From assembly GCF_009498455.1 (NCBI RefSeq), contig NZ_CP045644.1:4095001-4159000 (forward strand): a stretch of 64,000 nucleotides of DNA, in the 5' to 3' direction. This DNA comes from Variovorax paradoxus (lineage in GTDB: Bacteria; Pseudomonadota; Gammaproteobacteria; Burkholderiales; Burkholderiaceae_C). Below, piece after piece: positions 8,425 to 16,531 of this stretch (its first letter is position 1; each line of letters begins with the position of its first letter). The translations under genes were made by a program, and so were the position numbers. The notes under the pieces are model-generated. The model ran no database searches and was not told where the DNA came from. It was given only the letters and a program-made list of their open reading frames with translations.

Positions 8425-9726
8425 ATGGGAACATTCTCCAAGCTTGAAATCGTCGATGCAATGCTGTCGAGGATCGACGATCCGACGGGGCAAGGGTCCG
8501 TTGTGTTCACGCAGGTGTACCGCGAACAAGCGCGTGCATCCGCCGCCAGCGCGGACGCATTGAAAAAGGTGGGCATCGAGCAGCATCCTCTGGCGGGGGT
8601 GGCGATATCGGTCAAGGACCTGTTCGATGTGAAGGGTGCGCAGACGCTGGCCGGTTCGCGCGTGCTGAAAGATGCCCAGCCTGCAGCGCACGACGCGGCC
8701 GTTATTGCCCGACTGCGCCAATGCGGCGCCTCGATTATCGGCAAGACCAACATGAGCGAGTTCGCATTCAGCGGATTGGGCATCAATCCTCACTATGGAA
8801 CGCCGGTGAGCGTATGGGACCGGCCAGCTCGCCGTATCCCCGGGGGGTCATCGTCCGGCGCAGCTGTCTCCGTCGCCGAAGGAATGGCCTGGGCTGCCAT
8901 CGGCACAGACACCGGAGGATCGTGCCGCATTCCCGCCGCATTGAACGGCATCGTCGGAATGAAACCGACGGCCTCCACCGTCCCGCGGGATGGAGTGCTG
9001 CCCCTTTCGTTCAGCTACGATTCCATTGGGCCGCTCGCGTCGACAGTGGCAGACTGCGCACGGGTTTACTCGGTTATCAGCGCCTCCGCCGCAGCACTCG
9101 TCGAACGCGAATGCTCCACGCTCCGTTTGGGCGTCATTCGGAATTACGTCATGGAAGGGCTAGACGATTCCGTGGGGTACACATACGAAGCCGCTTTGAG
9201 AAAACTTGCGGCGGCCGGCGCTATCCTGCACGAACTGACGTTGCCGGTGCTGATCGACATCCCGGATGTCCTTCATGGCGGCGGGCTCGTCGCCGCGGAA
9301 GCCTTCCAGTGGCACCGTGAGCTCCTGTCCAGCCAAGAGCGAGAGTACGACCCTCGTGTCTCGGTCCGGATCCAGCGCGGAAAGAGCATTAGCGCTGCCG
9401 ACTACATCTCATTGCTGGGCCTACGTGAACGGATGATTCAACGCTGGTCTGCGCAGATAGCGGCCTTCGACTCTGTCCTGATGCCGACGGTGCCCACAGT
9501 GGCGCCCACGTTGGAAGCACTTGAAGATGACGGCGAGTATGGGCGTGCCAATCTGTTGATGCTGCGCAACCCCACCATCGTGAACGTCTTGGACGGCTGC
9601 GCAGTGTCGCTGCCGTGTCACGAACGCGGTGCGGCCCCCGTAGGTCTGTCGATCGTGGGTGACCGCCAGCGCGATTGGCAGGTGCTGAGCATCGCGCATG
9701 CCATCGAGCAGGTGCTCTCCGCCTAG
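8425..9726 (+). CDS. Amidase-signature family hydrolase
   Basis: A 433-residue cytoplasmic serine amidase. The Ser-cisSer-Lys triad is visible: Lys at about 64 (SVKDLFD), Ser near 142 in GGSSSGAAVSV, and the nucleophile near 166 in DTGGSCRIPAA. The length is normal for the family. It hydrolyses a C-N amide bond, releasing ammonia or an amine. TTAGGGA precedes the ATG. Set between the flavin reductase and a DctP-like gene, it probably acts on the oxygenated product of the pathway or on the starting amide; related amidases occur in maleamate, nicotinate and urea-type pathways. The substrate cannot be assigned from sequence. Confidence 0.92.
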   Translation: MGTFSKLEIVDAMLSRIDDPTGQGSVVFTQVYREQARASAASADALKKVGIEQHPLAGVAISVKDLFDVKGAQTLAGSRVLKDAQPAAHDAAVIARLRQCGASIIGKTNMSEFAFSGLGINPHYGTPVSVWDRPARRIPGGSSSGAAVSVAEGMAWAAIGTDTGGSCRIPAALNGIVGMKPTASTVPRDGVLPLSFSYDSIGPLASTVADCARVYSVISASAAALVERECSTLRLGVIRNYVMEGLDDSVGYTYEAALRKLAAAGAILHELTLPVLIDIPDVLHGGGLVAAEAFQWHRELLSSQEREYDPRVSVRIQRGKSISAADYISLLGLRERMIQRWSAQIAAFDSVLMPTVPTVAPTLEALEDDGEYGRANLLMLRNPTIVNVLDGCAVSLPCHERGAAPVGLSIVGDRQRDWQVLSIAHAIEQVLSA

Positions 9727-9758
9727 CGCCTCAACACGGATCGCCGAAGGAGAACGCC

Positions 9759-10688
9759 ATGCAAAGCGCAATCCATTTGAATGCGGCCTCCGCATATCCT
9801 GAAGGCACCTTGCCAGGGATCGGGCTGTCCCGATTCGCCAAGGGGCTTCGCGAGCTTTCTTGCTCCAAGGCGACCGTCGAGTGTCGTCACGACCTGCCAC
9901 TGCGGGCGACTGCGATACTGGATGCGGTGCGTCGTGGGGAATTTCAGATCGGCGAACTTTACTGTGGTGCGCTGAGCACGGTGGATCGACTATTCCAGAT
10001 CGGCTCAATGCCGTTTCAATCGTCGACCCGTGCGTCCGCGATGCAGCTTCTGGCGGTGGCGCGACCGCACTACGAGCAAACGTTTGACACGCTGGGAGTC
10101 CGTCTGCTGTACGTTTCGCCTTGGCCTCCAACTGGACTGTGGACGCGGGAGCCGGTCCATTCAAAGGCGGAATTCAAAAGGTTGCGAATCAGCACGTACG
10201 ACGACATGTCCGCTGACGTGGTACGTAGCGCGGGCGGACAGGCAGTGCAAATGCCAATCGGAGAAGCCCTCAGCCGTCTGCACGACGGGCAGTTGGACGG
10301 CGTGCTTTCGTCGGGTGACGGCGCGGCAGGTCGTCGCCTCGGCAAGTACCTCCGATGCTTCTATGACATCAAGTACGCAACACCTATCTCATATGCTGTC
10401 ATGAACGCCGAGCTGTACCGCGGTCTCGCAGTCGACCAGCGACGGCTTGTTGATCAAGCGGCCCAGGCGGTCGAGCGTTCGCTCTGGTGCGACTTGGATG
10501 GGCGTATCCGTCAGAACCATAGCCACATGATGGCAGCCGGCGTCCAGGTGTTCTCGGAACTTGACGCGAAGTTGACGCAAGCTCTGTGGGAAGGCGGACA
10601 CAAGGCGATCAATCAGTGGGAGCAGGGCGCGTGTGACCAGACTGCCTCGATCCTCGGAGAGTATTTCCCATCGCCTCAGGGTAGGTAG
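9759..10688 (+). CDS. DctP-like (TRAP-receptor fold) protein without signal peptide
   Basis: A 309-residue protein resembling TRAP-transporter receptors: QIGELYCGALSTVDRLFQIGSMPF, LGVRLLYVSPWPPTGLWTREPV, the domain-linking LRISTYDDMSADVVRSAGGQ and PIGEALSRLHDGQLDGVLSSG. The first beta strand begins within ten residues of the Met, so there is no export signal. No DctQM membrane genes are adjacent. With the NMT1-like protein at 6454, this is the second leaderless binding-protein homologue of the same length in one operon. GAAGGAGAACGCC gives a good ribosome site. It is the last gene of the operon. It may be a cytoplasmic ligand binder or an enzyme, or the leader may have been lost by mutation. 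Confidence 0.78.
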   Translation: MQSAIHLNAASAYPEGTLPGIGLSRFAKGLRELSCSKATVECRHDLPLRATAILDAVRRGEFQIGELYCGALSTVDRLFQIGSMPFQSSTRASAMQLLAVARPHYEQTFDTLGVRLLYVSPWPPTGLWTREPVHSKAEFKRLRISTYDDMSADVVRSAGGQAVQMPIGEALSRLHDGQLDGVLSSGDGAAGRRLGKYLRCFYDIKYATPISYAVMNAELYRGLAVDQRRLVDQAAQAVERSLWCDLDGRIRQNHSHMMAAGVQVFSELDAKLTQALWEGGHKAINQWEQGACDQTASILGEYFPSPQGR

Positions 10689-10961
10689 ACTGCTCCCGTA
10701 GCAGTACCCTCTTTGTGGTGGGCGCGGTCACCGAACCGGCGAAATGCGTATCCTGTTCGGGGTAGCGCGCAAGGTAAGGCTTCGTGGACCTGCTGATTCT
10801 GGTGTTGAAGGGGCTGAGCCCGATCTTGCAGGCGCTGCGTGCGGCCGGCTTCTCGCGCGTCCGAAAGGGATCAGCTGATACGGATAAAGCAGATGAGCAA
10901 GACTTTGGCTGTCTGGTTCTCCTTTCCACGACGGTCGGATTTACACCTCTGGAGATCGATC
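10689..10961. other. 273-bp gap without a recognisable gene
   Basis: No convincing coding frame, tRNA or terminator. It marks the change from the monooxygenase-amidase operon to an unrelated gene set and may contain the promoter of the YjbR-like gene. Confidence 0.35.
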
Positions 10962-11318
10962 ATGATCAAACGTTCCGAAATCTTTGACTACGCCAAAAAG
11001 AAGTACGACGCCAAGCCCGATTACCCCTTCGAAAAGTACCGCAGTTATGCAGTCCTCCGCCATTCGGATGATGACAAATGGTTCGGGCTGGTGATGAACG
11101 TCCCTAGAGAAAAGTTGGGCCTGAAAGGCGAAGGCGAGGTCGATGTCCTTGACATCAAATGCCACCCGGCGAATGTCGATGACCTCAAGACCAAACCCGG
11201 CTTTCGGCCAGCCTATCACATGAACAAAGAACACTGGCTCACCGCCATTCTCGACGGCTCGGTATCGAAGGACGAGATCTTTTCCCTTCTCGATGAGAGC
11301 TACGACCTCACGAAATAG
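10962..11318 (+). CDS. MmcQ/YjbR family protein
   Basis: A 118-residue protein with the YjbR/MmcQ (DUF419) pattern: RSEIFDYAKKKYDAKPDYPFEKY at the N-terminus, KWFGLVMNVPREKLGL in the middle, then VDVLDIKC and the diagnostic PAYHMNKEHWLTAILDGSV near the C-terminus. The family has a double-wing-like fold and has been suggested to bind DNA, without a firm function. CTGGAG lies eight bases upstream of the ATG. It precedes the alcohol dehydrogenase gene by 84 bases and could be co-transcribed. Confidence 0.85.
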   Translation: MIKRSEIFDYAKKKYDAKPDYPFEKYRSYAVLRHSDDDKWFGLVMNVPREKLGLKGEGEVDVLDIKCHPANVDDLKTKPGFRPAYHMNKEHWLTAILDGSVSKDEIFSLLDESYDLTK

Positions 11319-11402
11319 CTCGCTGACGCAGGGCCATCCGGGCAGCGTCGCCCTTTGGGGGCCGGCACGTCGGTCCACGTCCCATCCAGCCAGGAGCTCA
11401 TC

Positions 11403-12392
11403 ATGAAAACGATGCGAGCAATCGTCCTGTCCAAAGCCGGTCCACTCGAAAACCTCATTCTGGAGGAGCGTCCTGTCCCGGAAATCAAACCCGGCTGGGT
11501 GCGGATCCGGATCCGGGCCTTCGGGGTAAATGAATCCGAAGTCACCACCCGCAAGGGTCTGTCCTCCCCCGATGTAACCTTGCCGCGCATTCCCGGAATC
11601 GAGTGCGTCGGCGAGGTTGATGAAGCGCCCGCTGACAGCGATCTGAAGCCGAGACAAAAGGTCGCCACTATGATGGGCGGTATGGGGCGTTCGTTTGATG
11701 GCTCCTATGCCGAGTATGTAGTGGTGCCGGTCGGCCAGGTCATTCCGTTCGAAACGGGTCTGCCATGGGATGTCCTCGGCGCCTTGCCGGAAATGTTCCA
11801 GACTGCCTATGGATCGCTGACCACGGGGCTTGATCTGAAGGCGGGCCAAACGCTGCTGATCCGGGGCGGCACCTCCACGGTGGGATTGTCGGCCGCGACC
11901 ATTGCAGAGGCCATGGGCGCCACCGTGATTGCCACGACACGCAATCCTGAACGGACCGAAATGCTACGCAAGGTCGGCGTCCGTCATGTGGTCGTCGATG
12001 GCGGGAACATCGCTGAGACCGTGCGTAAGATCGTTCCCGAGGGCGTCGATGCGGCACTAGAGCTTGTCGGCTGTGGCGTTCTGGCCGACACACTGAAGGC
12101 GGTCCGCGTTCATGGAACCACCTGCTTTACCGGGGCTCTGGGCGACCAATGGACGCTCCCCGAGTTTGACCCGTTCTCCCTCATTCCGTTCGGCGTCCGG
12201 CTGACGTGCTATGGCGGTGAGGCGACTGATCTTCCTGCCGACGTGTTCAACAGCCAGCTTGAAGCCATCGCTGCGGGACGGATGAAAGTTAGCGTCGCCA
12301 AAGTCTATCAAGGGCTGGAAGGCGTGCGCGATGCGCAATCTGATCTGGAGGCCGGTAACACACCAGGCAAGCATGTCGTCGTGCTCGACTAA
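11403..12392 (+). CDS. Quinone oxidoreductase-like medium-chain dehydrogenase
   Basis: A 329-residue NADPH-dependent oxidoreductase of the MDR superfamily. The N-terminal GroES-like domain has the AFGVNESEV and PRIPGIECVGEV patterns; the Rossmann domain begins LLIRGGTSTVGLSAATIAEAMGA (about residues 155-177). The catalytic zinc Cys/His ligands are absent, which places it with quinone oxidoreductases or enoyl reductases rather than zinc alcohol dehydrogenases. AGGAG precedes the ATG. Possible jobs are reduction of quinones or unsaturated carbonyls; no pathway link is evident. It converges on the LysR gene at 12492. Confidence 0.87.
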   Translation: MKTMRAIVLSKAGPLENLILEERPVPEIKPGWVRIRIRAFGVNESEVTTRKGLSSPDVTLPRIPGIECVGEVDEAPADSDLKPRQKVATMMGGMGRSFDGSYAEYVVVPVGQVIPFETGLPWDVLGALPEMFQTAYGSLTTGLDLKAGQTLLIRGGTSTVGLSAATIAEAMGATVIATTRNPERTEMLRKVGVRHVVVDGGNIAETVRKIVPEGVDAALELVGCGVLADTLKAVRVHGTTCFTGALGDQWTLPEFDPFSLIPFGVRLTCYGGEATDLPADVFNSQLEAIAAGRMKVSVAKVYQGLEGVRDAQSDLEAGNTPGKHVVVLD

Positions 12393-12415
12393 CAACAGCG
12401 TATCAGTTCATCTTT

Positions 12416-12455
12416 CCCCAGTGGTCCAGTCGATGGGGTTCAATCCCATCTGGGG
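12416..12455. terminator. Nested hairpin between convergent genes
   Basis: CCCCAG (12416-12421) can pair with CTGGGG (12450-12455) and inside this GATGGG can pair with CCCATC (12445-12450). It sits between the converging dehydrogenase and LysR genes, so it may stop transcription from both sides, although no T-run is present. The TGGGGTCAGA sequence also resembles ends of small transposable repeats. Confidence 0.35.
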
Positions 12456-12491
12456 TCAGAGATCGGTGGAGTCCAATACATTTGAGGCAAC

Positions 12492-13385
12492 TCATTCGCG
12501 GACGTTGAGTGCTGGAACCTTTGAAAATGCTTCGGCGATGAAATCCATAAATACGACGGCCCGCTTCGGAAGAAGTCTGTTCGCCACATAAACGATTTGT
12601 ATAGGCACGGGCGGCGTGGCATATGCCGTCAGCAGCAATTGCAAATTTCCGCTCTTCAGCCCTTCCTCGAACAGCCATTCCGGCCCGTACCCGACTCCTA
12701 GCCCCGCATTGACAGATTCGCGTGCGGCCTCAGGTGCGCTGACCCGAAGTCTGCCGGTTACCGGAACATCGGCATCCCGGAAACGCCAGGTGGCACCGGA
12801 CGACAACAGGGTGTAGATCACGCAATCGTGCCCGCGCAGGTCCTCGGGAGTACTGGGGACCCCGCGTTGAGCCAGATATTTCTTACTGGCAACGCACACG
12901 CGCTCGAACAAACCAATGCGGCGCGCGCGCAGTGCGCTGTCTGCCAAATGTCCGATCCGAATCGCCAGTTCGGCCCCTTCATCGACCAGATTGACATATC
13001 GGTCATTGGTCTGGAGATCCAGCGTCAATCCTGGATAGCGCTCCAGGAACGCGGGCACATGCGGCAACACAAATGCATAGCTCAGCGCAGTCGGACAGGC
13101 AACGCGCAGCAATCCGGACGGATCAACGTTCTCCTTGAACGACGACTCTGATTCGTGCACGGCGTCAAGAATCCGCCGGACTTCCGCGTAGTAGCGCTCC
13201 CCTTCCGGCGTGAGGGCAAGCTTGCGCGTTGATCGATGCAGCAGCCGAGTTTGCAAATGATCTTCCAGTGCCGCCACGTACCGGCTGACGTTCGGCTGTC
13301 CCAAACCCAGGTCGCGACCCGCGGCGGAAAAGCTGCCCGTCTCCACGGCGCGAGCGAAGCAAGTCATCAACAGGAATCGATCCAA
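12492..13385 (-). CDS. LysR-family transcriptional regulator
   Basis: A 297-residue regulator with an N-terminal winged helix (MTCFARAVETGSFSAAGRDLG, then VSRYVAALEDHLQTRLLHRSTRKLALTPEG) and a C-terminal effector domain (residues about 90-290) of the CrgA/DmlR-like group (TNDRYVNLVDEGAELAIRIG, GLGVGYGPEWLFEEGL). It is divergent from the SDR gene at 13526. A palindrome at 13397-13419, within 12 bases of its start codon, is the obvious operator. LysR proteins of this type commonly repress themselves and activate the divergent oxidoreductase on binding an electrophile or aromatic inducer. Confidence 0.9.
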   Translation of the reverse strand: MDRFLLMTCFARAVETGSFSAAGRDLGLGQPNVSRYVAALEDHLQTRLLHRSTRKLALTPEGERYYAEVRRILDAVHESESSFKENVDPSGLLRVACPTALSYAFVLPHVPAFLERYPGLTLDLQTNDRYVNLVDEGAELAIRIGHLADSALRARRIGLFERVCVASKKYLAQRGVPSTPEDLRGHDCVIYTLLSSGATWRFRDADVPVTGRLRVSAPEAARESVNAGLGVGYGPEWLFEEGLKSGNLQLLLTAYATPPVPIQIVYVANRLLPKRAVVFMDFIAEAFSKVPALNVRE

Positions 13386-13396
13386 AGCGAACTCCT

Positions 13397-13419
13397 ATTC
13401 ATGCATATGAAGCATGAAT
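13397..13419. promoter_or_regulatory. Candidate LysR operator between LysR and SDR genes
   Basis: Perfect 7-bp arms ATTCATG and CATGAAT separated by 9 bases (CATATGAAG). The T-N11-A character fits LysR binding boxes. It lies in the 140-bp divergent AT-rich intergenic region next to the LysR start, so it would serve autoregulation and control of the SDR gene. Confidence 0.55.
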
Positions 13420-13525
13420 AATATACAAAAATGCTATCTTATAAAGATTTTGACATGAGCGCATAGTTCTTCACACGGCAGGTCAGCCAACGTTGGTTGA
13501 CCACGGATCACCTAAGGAGAATTTC

Positions 13526-14278
13526 ATGTCCCGCTTGCAAGGCAAACGTACTCTCATCACCGGCGGCACCAGCGGCATTGGCCTTGAAACTGCCAAGCAG
13601 TTCCTCGCCGAAGGCGCGCGCGTCATCGTCACCGGCGTGAATCCGGATTCCCTCGCCAAGGCCCAGGCGGAGTTGGGTCGCGAAGTTCTGGTGCTGCGCG
13701 CCGATTCAGCCAGCGTGGCTGCGCAGAAGGAGTTGGCGCAAGCCGTCCAGGCTCACTATGGTCAGCTCGACATCGCCTTCCTCAACGCTGGCGTATCCGT
13801 TTGGATGCCGATCGAAGAGTGGACGGAAGAAATGTTCGATCGCTCGTTCGATATCAACGTCAAGGGGCCGTACTTCCTGATCCAGGCCTTGCTGCCTGTC
13901 TTCGCGAGCCCCGCATCGGTGGTGCTCAATACATCGATCAATGCGCACGTCGGCGCGCAGCGTTCGTCGGTTTATGCCGCGACCAAGGCTGCGTTTCTGA
14001 ACATGTCGAAGACGCTTTCGAGCGAACTGCTCGGACGCGGCATTCGCGTCAACGCCGTCAGCCCCGGCCCGGTCGAAACGCCGCTGTACGACAAGCTCGG
14101 CATTCCCGATGCCTACCGCACGCAGGTCAACAAGGAGATCGCCGCAACCATTCCGTTTGGCCGTTTCGGCACGCCGGAAGAAGTCGCCAAGGCAGTGCTG
14201 TACCTGGCTTCGGACGAGTCCCGATGGACGGTCGGTTCCGAAATCATCGTCGATGGCGGCCGCACGCTCAACGGTTGA
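13526..14278 (+). CDS. Short-chain dehydrogenase/reductase (classical SDR)
   Basis: A 250-residue NAD(P)-dependent oxidoreductase. The cofactor motif TGGTSGIG is at about residues 12-19, the structural NAG at about 90-92, the catalytic Ser in LNTSINAH and YAATK at about 152-156, and the C-terminal VGSEIIVDGGRTLNG is typical. AAGGAGAATTTC is a good ribosome site. It is divergent from and probably controlled by the LysR protein. Its substrate is unknown. Regulators and SDRs in this arrangement often respond to aldehydes or quinones. Confidence 0.9.
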   Translation: MSRLQGKRTLITGGTSGIGLETAKQFLAEGARVIVTGVNPDSLAKAQAELGREVLVLRADSASVAAQKELAQAVQAHYGQLDIAFLNAGVSVWMPIEEWTEEMFDRSFDINVKGPYFLIQALLPVFASPASVVLNTSINAHVGAQRSSVYAATKAAFLNMSKTLSSELLGRGIRVNAVSPGPVETPLYDKLGIPDAYRTQVNKEIAATIPFGRFGTPEEVAKAVLYLASDESRWTVGSEIIVDGGRTLNG

Positions 14279-14413
14279 TCGCAATCCACGCTCAAAAGGA
14301 ACTCCTGCGAACACGCTTCCCACTTCGTGCAGACCAGCGAATCTCGCAAAAAGTGCGTTGATCCTCATCTCCTTCCTCGGCGAGCAGACGGAGTTCTTCC
14401 GGGGCTTCGAGCC

Positions 14414-14707
14414 ACGGCCGGCGAGTATGTGATCACCGAGCGCACCGGGGGCAGCAGTGCCTTTGCCGCCACGACGCTGGACAGCTACTTGCGCAACAAC
14501 AAGATCGAAGATATCTACCTGATGGGCTTTGCCTTGCGCCAGTGCGTGGAATCGACGCTACGCAATGCGTACGACCTTGGCTACCACACCAACGTCATCT
14601 ACGACGCGTCTGCAGCTTTCACGCAGGAGCAGTAGACCTCGTTCCTGACGGATATCTTGCCCTTCTACGGCAATGCGGTTTCGACTCAAGATTTTTTGAA
14701 GTCATAA
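14414..14707 (+). pseudogene. Remnant of an isochorismatase-family cysteine hydrolase
   Basis: The C-terminal half of an isochorismatase-like hydrolase is recognisable: AGEYVITERTGGSSAFAAT, then LRNNKIEDIYLMGFALRQCVESTLRNA with the catalytic-site Cys, and VIYDASAAFTQEQ. A TAG at 14633-14635 interrupts the frame, yet the sequence continues in frame as TSFLTDILPFYGNAVSTQDF to TAA at 14705. The N-terminal half including the catalytic Asp/Lys is missing or scrambled. The start given is where similarity begins. It follows the SDR gene by 135 bases and was probably once its operon partner. Confidence 0.75.
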
Positions 14708-14731
14708 AACCAAACGACCTGCCACACGAGT

Positions 14732-14757
14732 GCCCCATCCGTGGGGGGCTTTATTTT
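14732..14757 (+). terminator. Probable rho-independent terminator before the GST gene
   Basis: GCCCC (14732-14736) pairs with GGGGC (14745-14749), followed by TTTATTTTT. It would end transcription of the SDR/hydrolase-remnant unit. The stem is short but the T-rich tail is good. Confidence 0.5.
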
Positions 14758-14773
14758 TACAGGGTATCTTCCA

Positions 14774-15457
14774 ATGTCACAAACACGGTTGACACTTATC
14801 AGTCATCCTCTATGCCCCTTCGTTCAGCGGGTTGCCATCGTGTTGCACGAAAAGGGGATTGCCTTCGAGCGGGTCAATGTCGATCTTCACGACAAACCGG
14901 ACTGGTTCCTTGCCATTTCTCCAACGGGCAAGGTTCCGCTGCTCAAAGTTCTACACGCCGACGGATGTGAGTCCGTTCTATTCGAAAGCGTCGCAATCTG
15001 CGAATACTTCGAGGATCTGCAACCCAAGCCAGCATTGCATCCGCAGGATGCGCTGCTTCGTGCGCAACATCGCGCGTGGATTGAATTCACTTCCGTCGCG
15101 TTGTCGGATGCATGGGGCCTTCTGAACGCTACCGACCACGAGACAGCCCGAGCCAAAGCTGCTGCTTTCAGGAAGAAACTGGAACAGTTTGAGGCCGAAA
15201 TGTCGGACGGCCCTTACTTCGCTGGAAAAAGCTTCAGTATGGTGGACGCTGTCATGGCCCCGATCTTTCGCTACTTCGACATCCTCGACTTCGACTTCGA
15301 GCCCACCCATCATGTATTTGACGGGCTGAGACGGGTAGCAAATTGGCGTCTCGCCTTGGCTCGGCGTTCGAGCATCCAGGCAGCCGTCACGCAAGACTAT
15401 GCCACCTGGTTGCGCGAGCACTTGCGGGAAAAGGAAGCACTTTTGGCGACTGTATAG
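14774..15457 (+). CDS. Glutathione S-transferase family protein
   Basis: A 227-residue cytosolic GST. The thioredoxin-like domain (residues 1-80) shows LTLISHPLCPFVQRVAIVLHEKGI, with a Cys-Pro-Phe-like active site as in omega-type or beta-type GSTs, the cis-Pro segment TGKVPLLKV and the glutathione-binding ESVAICEYFED. The helical C-terminal domain contains YFAGKSFSMVDAVMAPIFRY. GSTs conjugate or reductively remove electrophiles with glutathione. The ATG at 14774 lies just past the terminator, so it should have its own promoter or rely on read-through. Confidence 0.88.
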   Translation: MSQTRLTLISHPLCPFVQRVAIVLHEKGIAFERVNVDLHDKPDWFLAISPTGKVPLLKVLHADGCESVLFESVAICEYFEDLQPKPALHPQDALLRAQHRAWIEFTSVALSDAWGLLNATDHETARAKAAAFRKKLEQFEAEMSDGPYFAGKSFSMVDAVMAPIFRYFDILDFDFEPTHHVFDGLRRVANWRLALARRSSIQAAVTQDYATWLREHLREKEALLATV

Positions 15458-15776
15458 AGGGGTGCGCCGCTGATATCAAGGGGCGGATTGAGCCCTGGTC
15501 TGGATGTCGAATCGATCGCGTTCTTCAGATGTCGGGCAATTGCGTGGTTGTATTCGGCGAAAAAATCAAACAGACCGTGACACGCTGCGATCGCCTTGTC
15601 CAGGGCCCGCACCGATGGCGGCGGCGATGCCGGAGCGAAGCAGTGCGGCGCTTCCCGGAGCCAGCAACGCCTCTTGTCCGGCCTGAGTCAACCCAGCGCT
15701 CGGAAGGTGCCGCGCGCGAAAAGCCGTTGGCCTGAGGCCAGAAATTATGGGGCGGCGGTCGGCATGCTGTCCTGTC
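15458..15776. other. 319-bp gap between convergent GST genes
   Basis: No gene with a credible start or family resemblance on either strand. Both flanking GST genes end here. Short leftward frames contain a few protein-like stretches that may be decayed sequence, but I could not place them. Confidence 0.35.
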
Positions 15777-16451
15777 TCAGGAGGCCGCCAACGTATCAGG
15801 AGCAGGCACTGTGGAAATGCCTTGCTCCAAAGCAGCCTGATGTTGCACCGCCATGGCCCGGATGTAGCTTGGCCGCAGCTTCAGGCGATGCCAATAGGCC
15901 TGCACGGCAGGAGGAAAGTCGTTCGCAAGTCCCAGATGCTCTGCCAGGAGCATCGCATAACCAACCGAGATGTCCGCGGCCGTGAAACGATCAGCGCACA
16001 GGTATTCGTGCACTCCAAGGCGCGGCTCCAGCGTTCGAAGCCGTGCAAGAAACCACTTCGAATAGTCCCGCGCAACCTGCGGTTGTCGCCGCTCCTCGGG
16101 CTCGAACCGACCGTAGCGAAGGACCAGGGTCTGCGGGAAAGTCAACGTTGCTTCTCCGAAGTGAAGGAAGTTGAGATAGGCGCCGTACTCACCCTCCAAA
16201 GCTTTCACTTCGAGCGGTGTCGGAGCTGCGTGGGCACACAGGTACTGGCAGATCGCCGCCGATTCCGTCATGCGAGTTCCGCCGTCAACGAGCAGAGGAA
16301 CCGTTCCGAGCGGATTGATGTCGAGATAGGTACGACTCACGACCCTGGGCGGAAACGGGAGCATCTTCAGTTCGTAAGGCAGCCCAAGTTCCTCAAGGGT
16401 CCATAGCGGCCGGAACGAACGCGCACTGATGCAGTGGTAAAGAGTGAGCAT
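15777..16451 (-). CDS. Glutathione S-transferase family protein
   Basis: A 224-residue GST of a different subgroup from the one at 14774. The N-terminal domain begins MLTLYHCISARSFRPLWTLEELG, with a Ser in the active-site loop (SARSFRPLW), then NPLGTVPLLVDG and TESAAICQYL for glutathione binding. The all-helical C-terminal domain has the HEYLCADRFTAADISVGYAML N-capping box. The two GSTs converge tail to tail and are not close copies. The substrate is unknown, probably detoxification of electrophiles. Confidence 0.88.
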   Translation of the reverse strand: MLTLYHCISARSFRPLWTLEELGLPYELKMLPFPPRVVSRTYLDINPLGTVPLLVDGGTRMTESAAICQYLCAHAAPTPLEVKALEGEYGAYLNFLHFGEATLTFPQTLVLRYGRFEPEERRQPQVARDYSKWFLARLRTLEPRLGVHEYLCADRFTAADISVGYAMLLAEHLGLANDFPPAVQAYWHRLKLRPSYIRAMAVQHQAALEQGISTVPAPDTLAAS

Positions 16452-16531
16452 GTACCGAGGCTACCGAAAATGGGGATCGGATCTCGCCAACTCAGTTGCA
16501 AAATCTGCCAACCTGGCCAGATACTCCCTGA

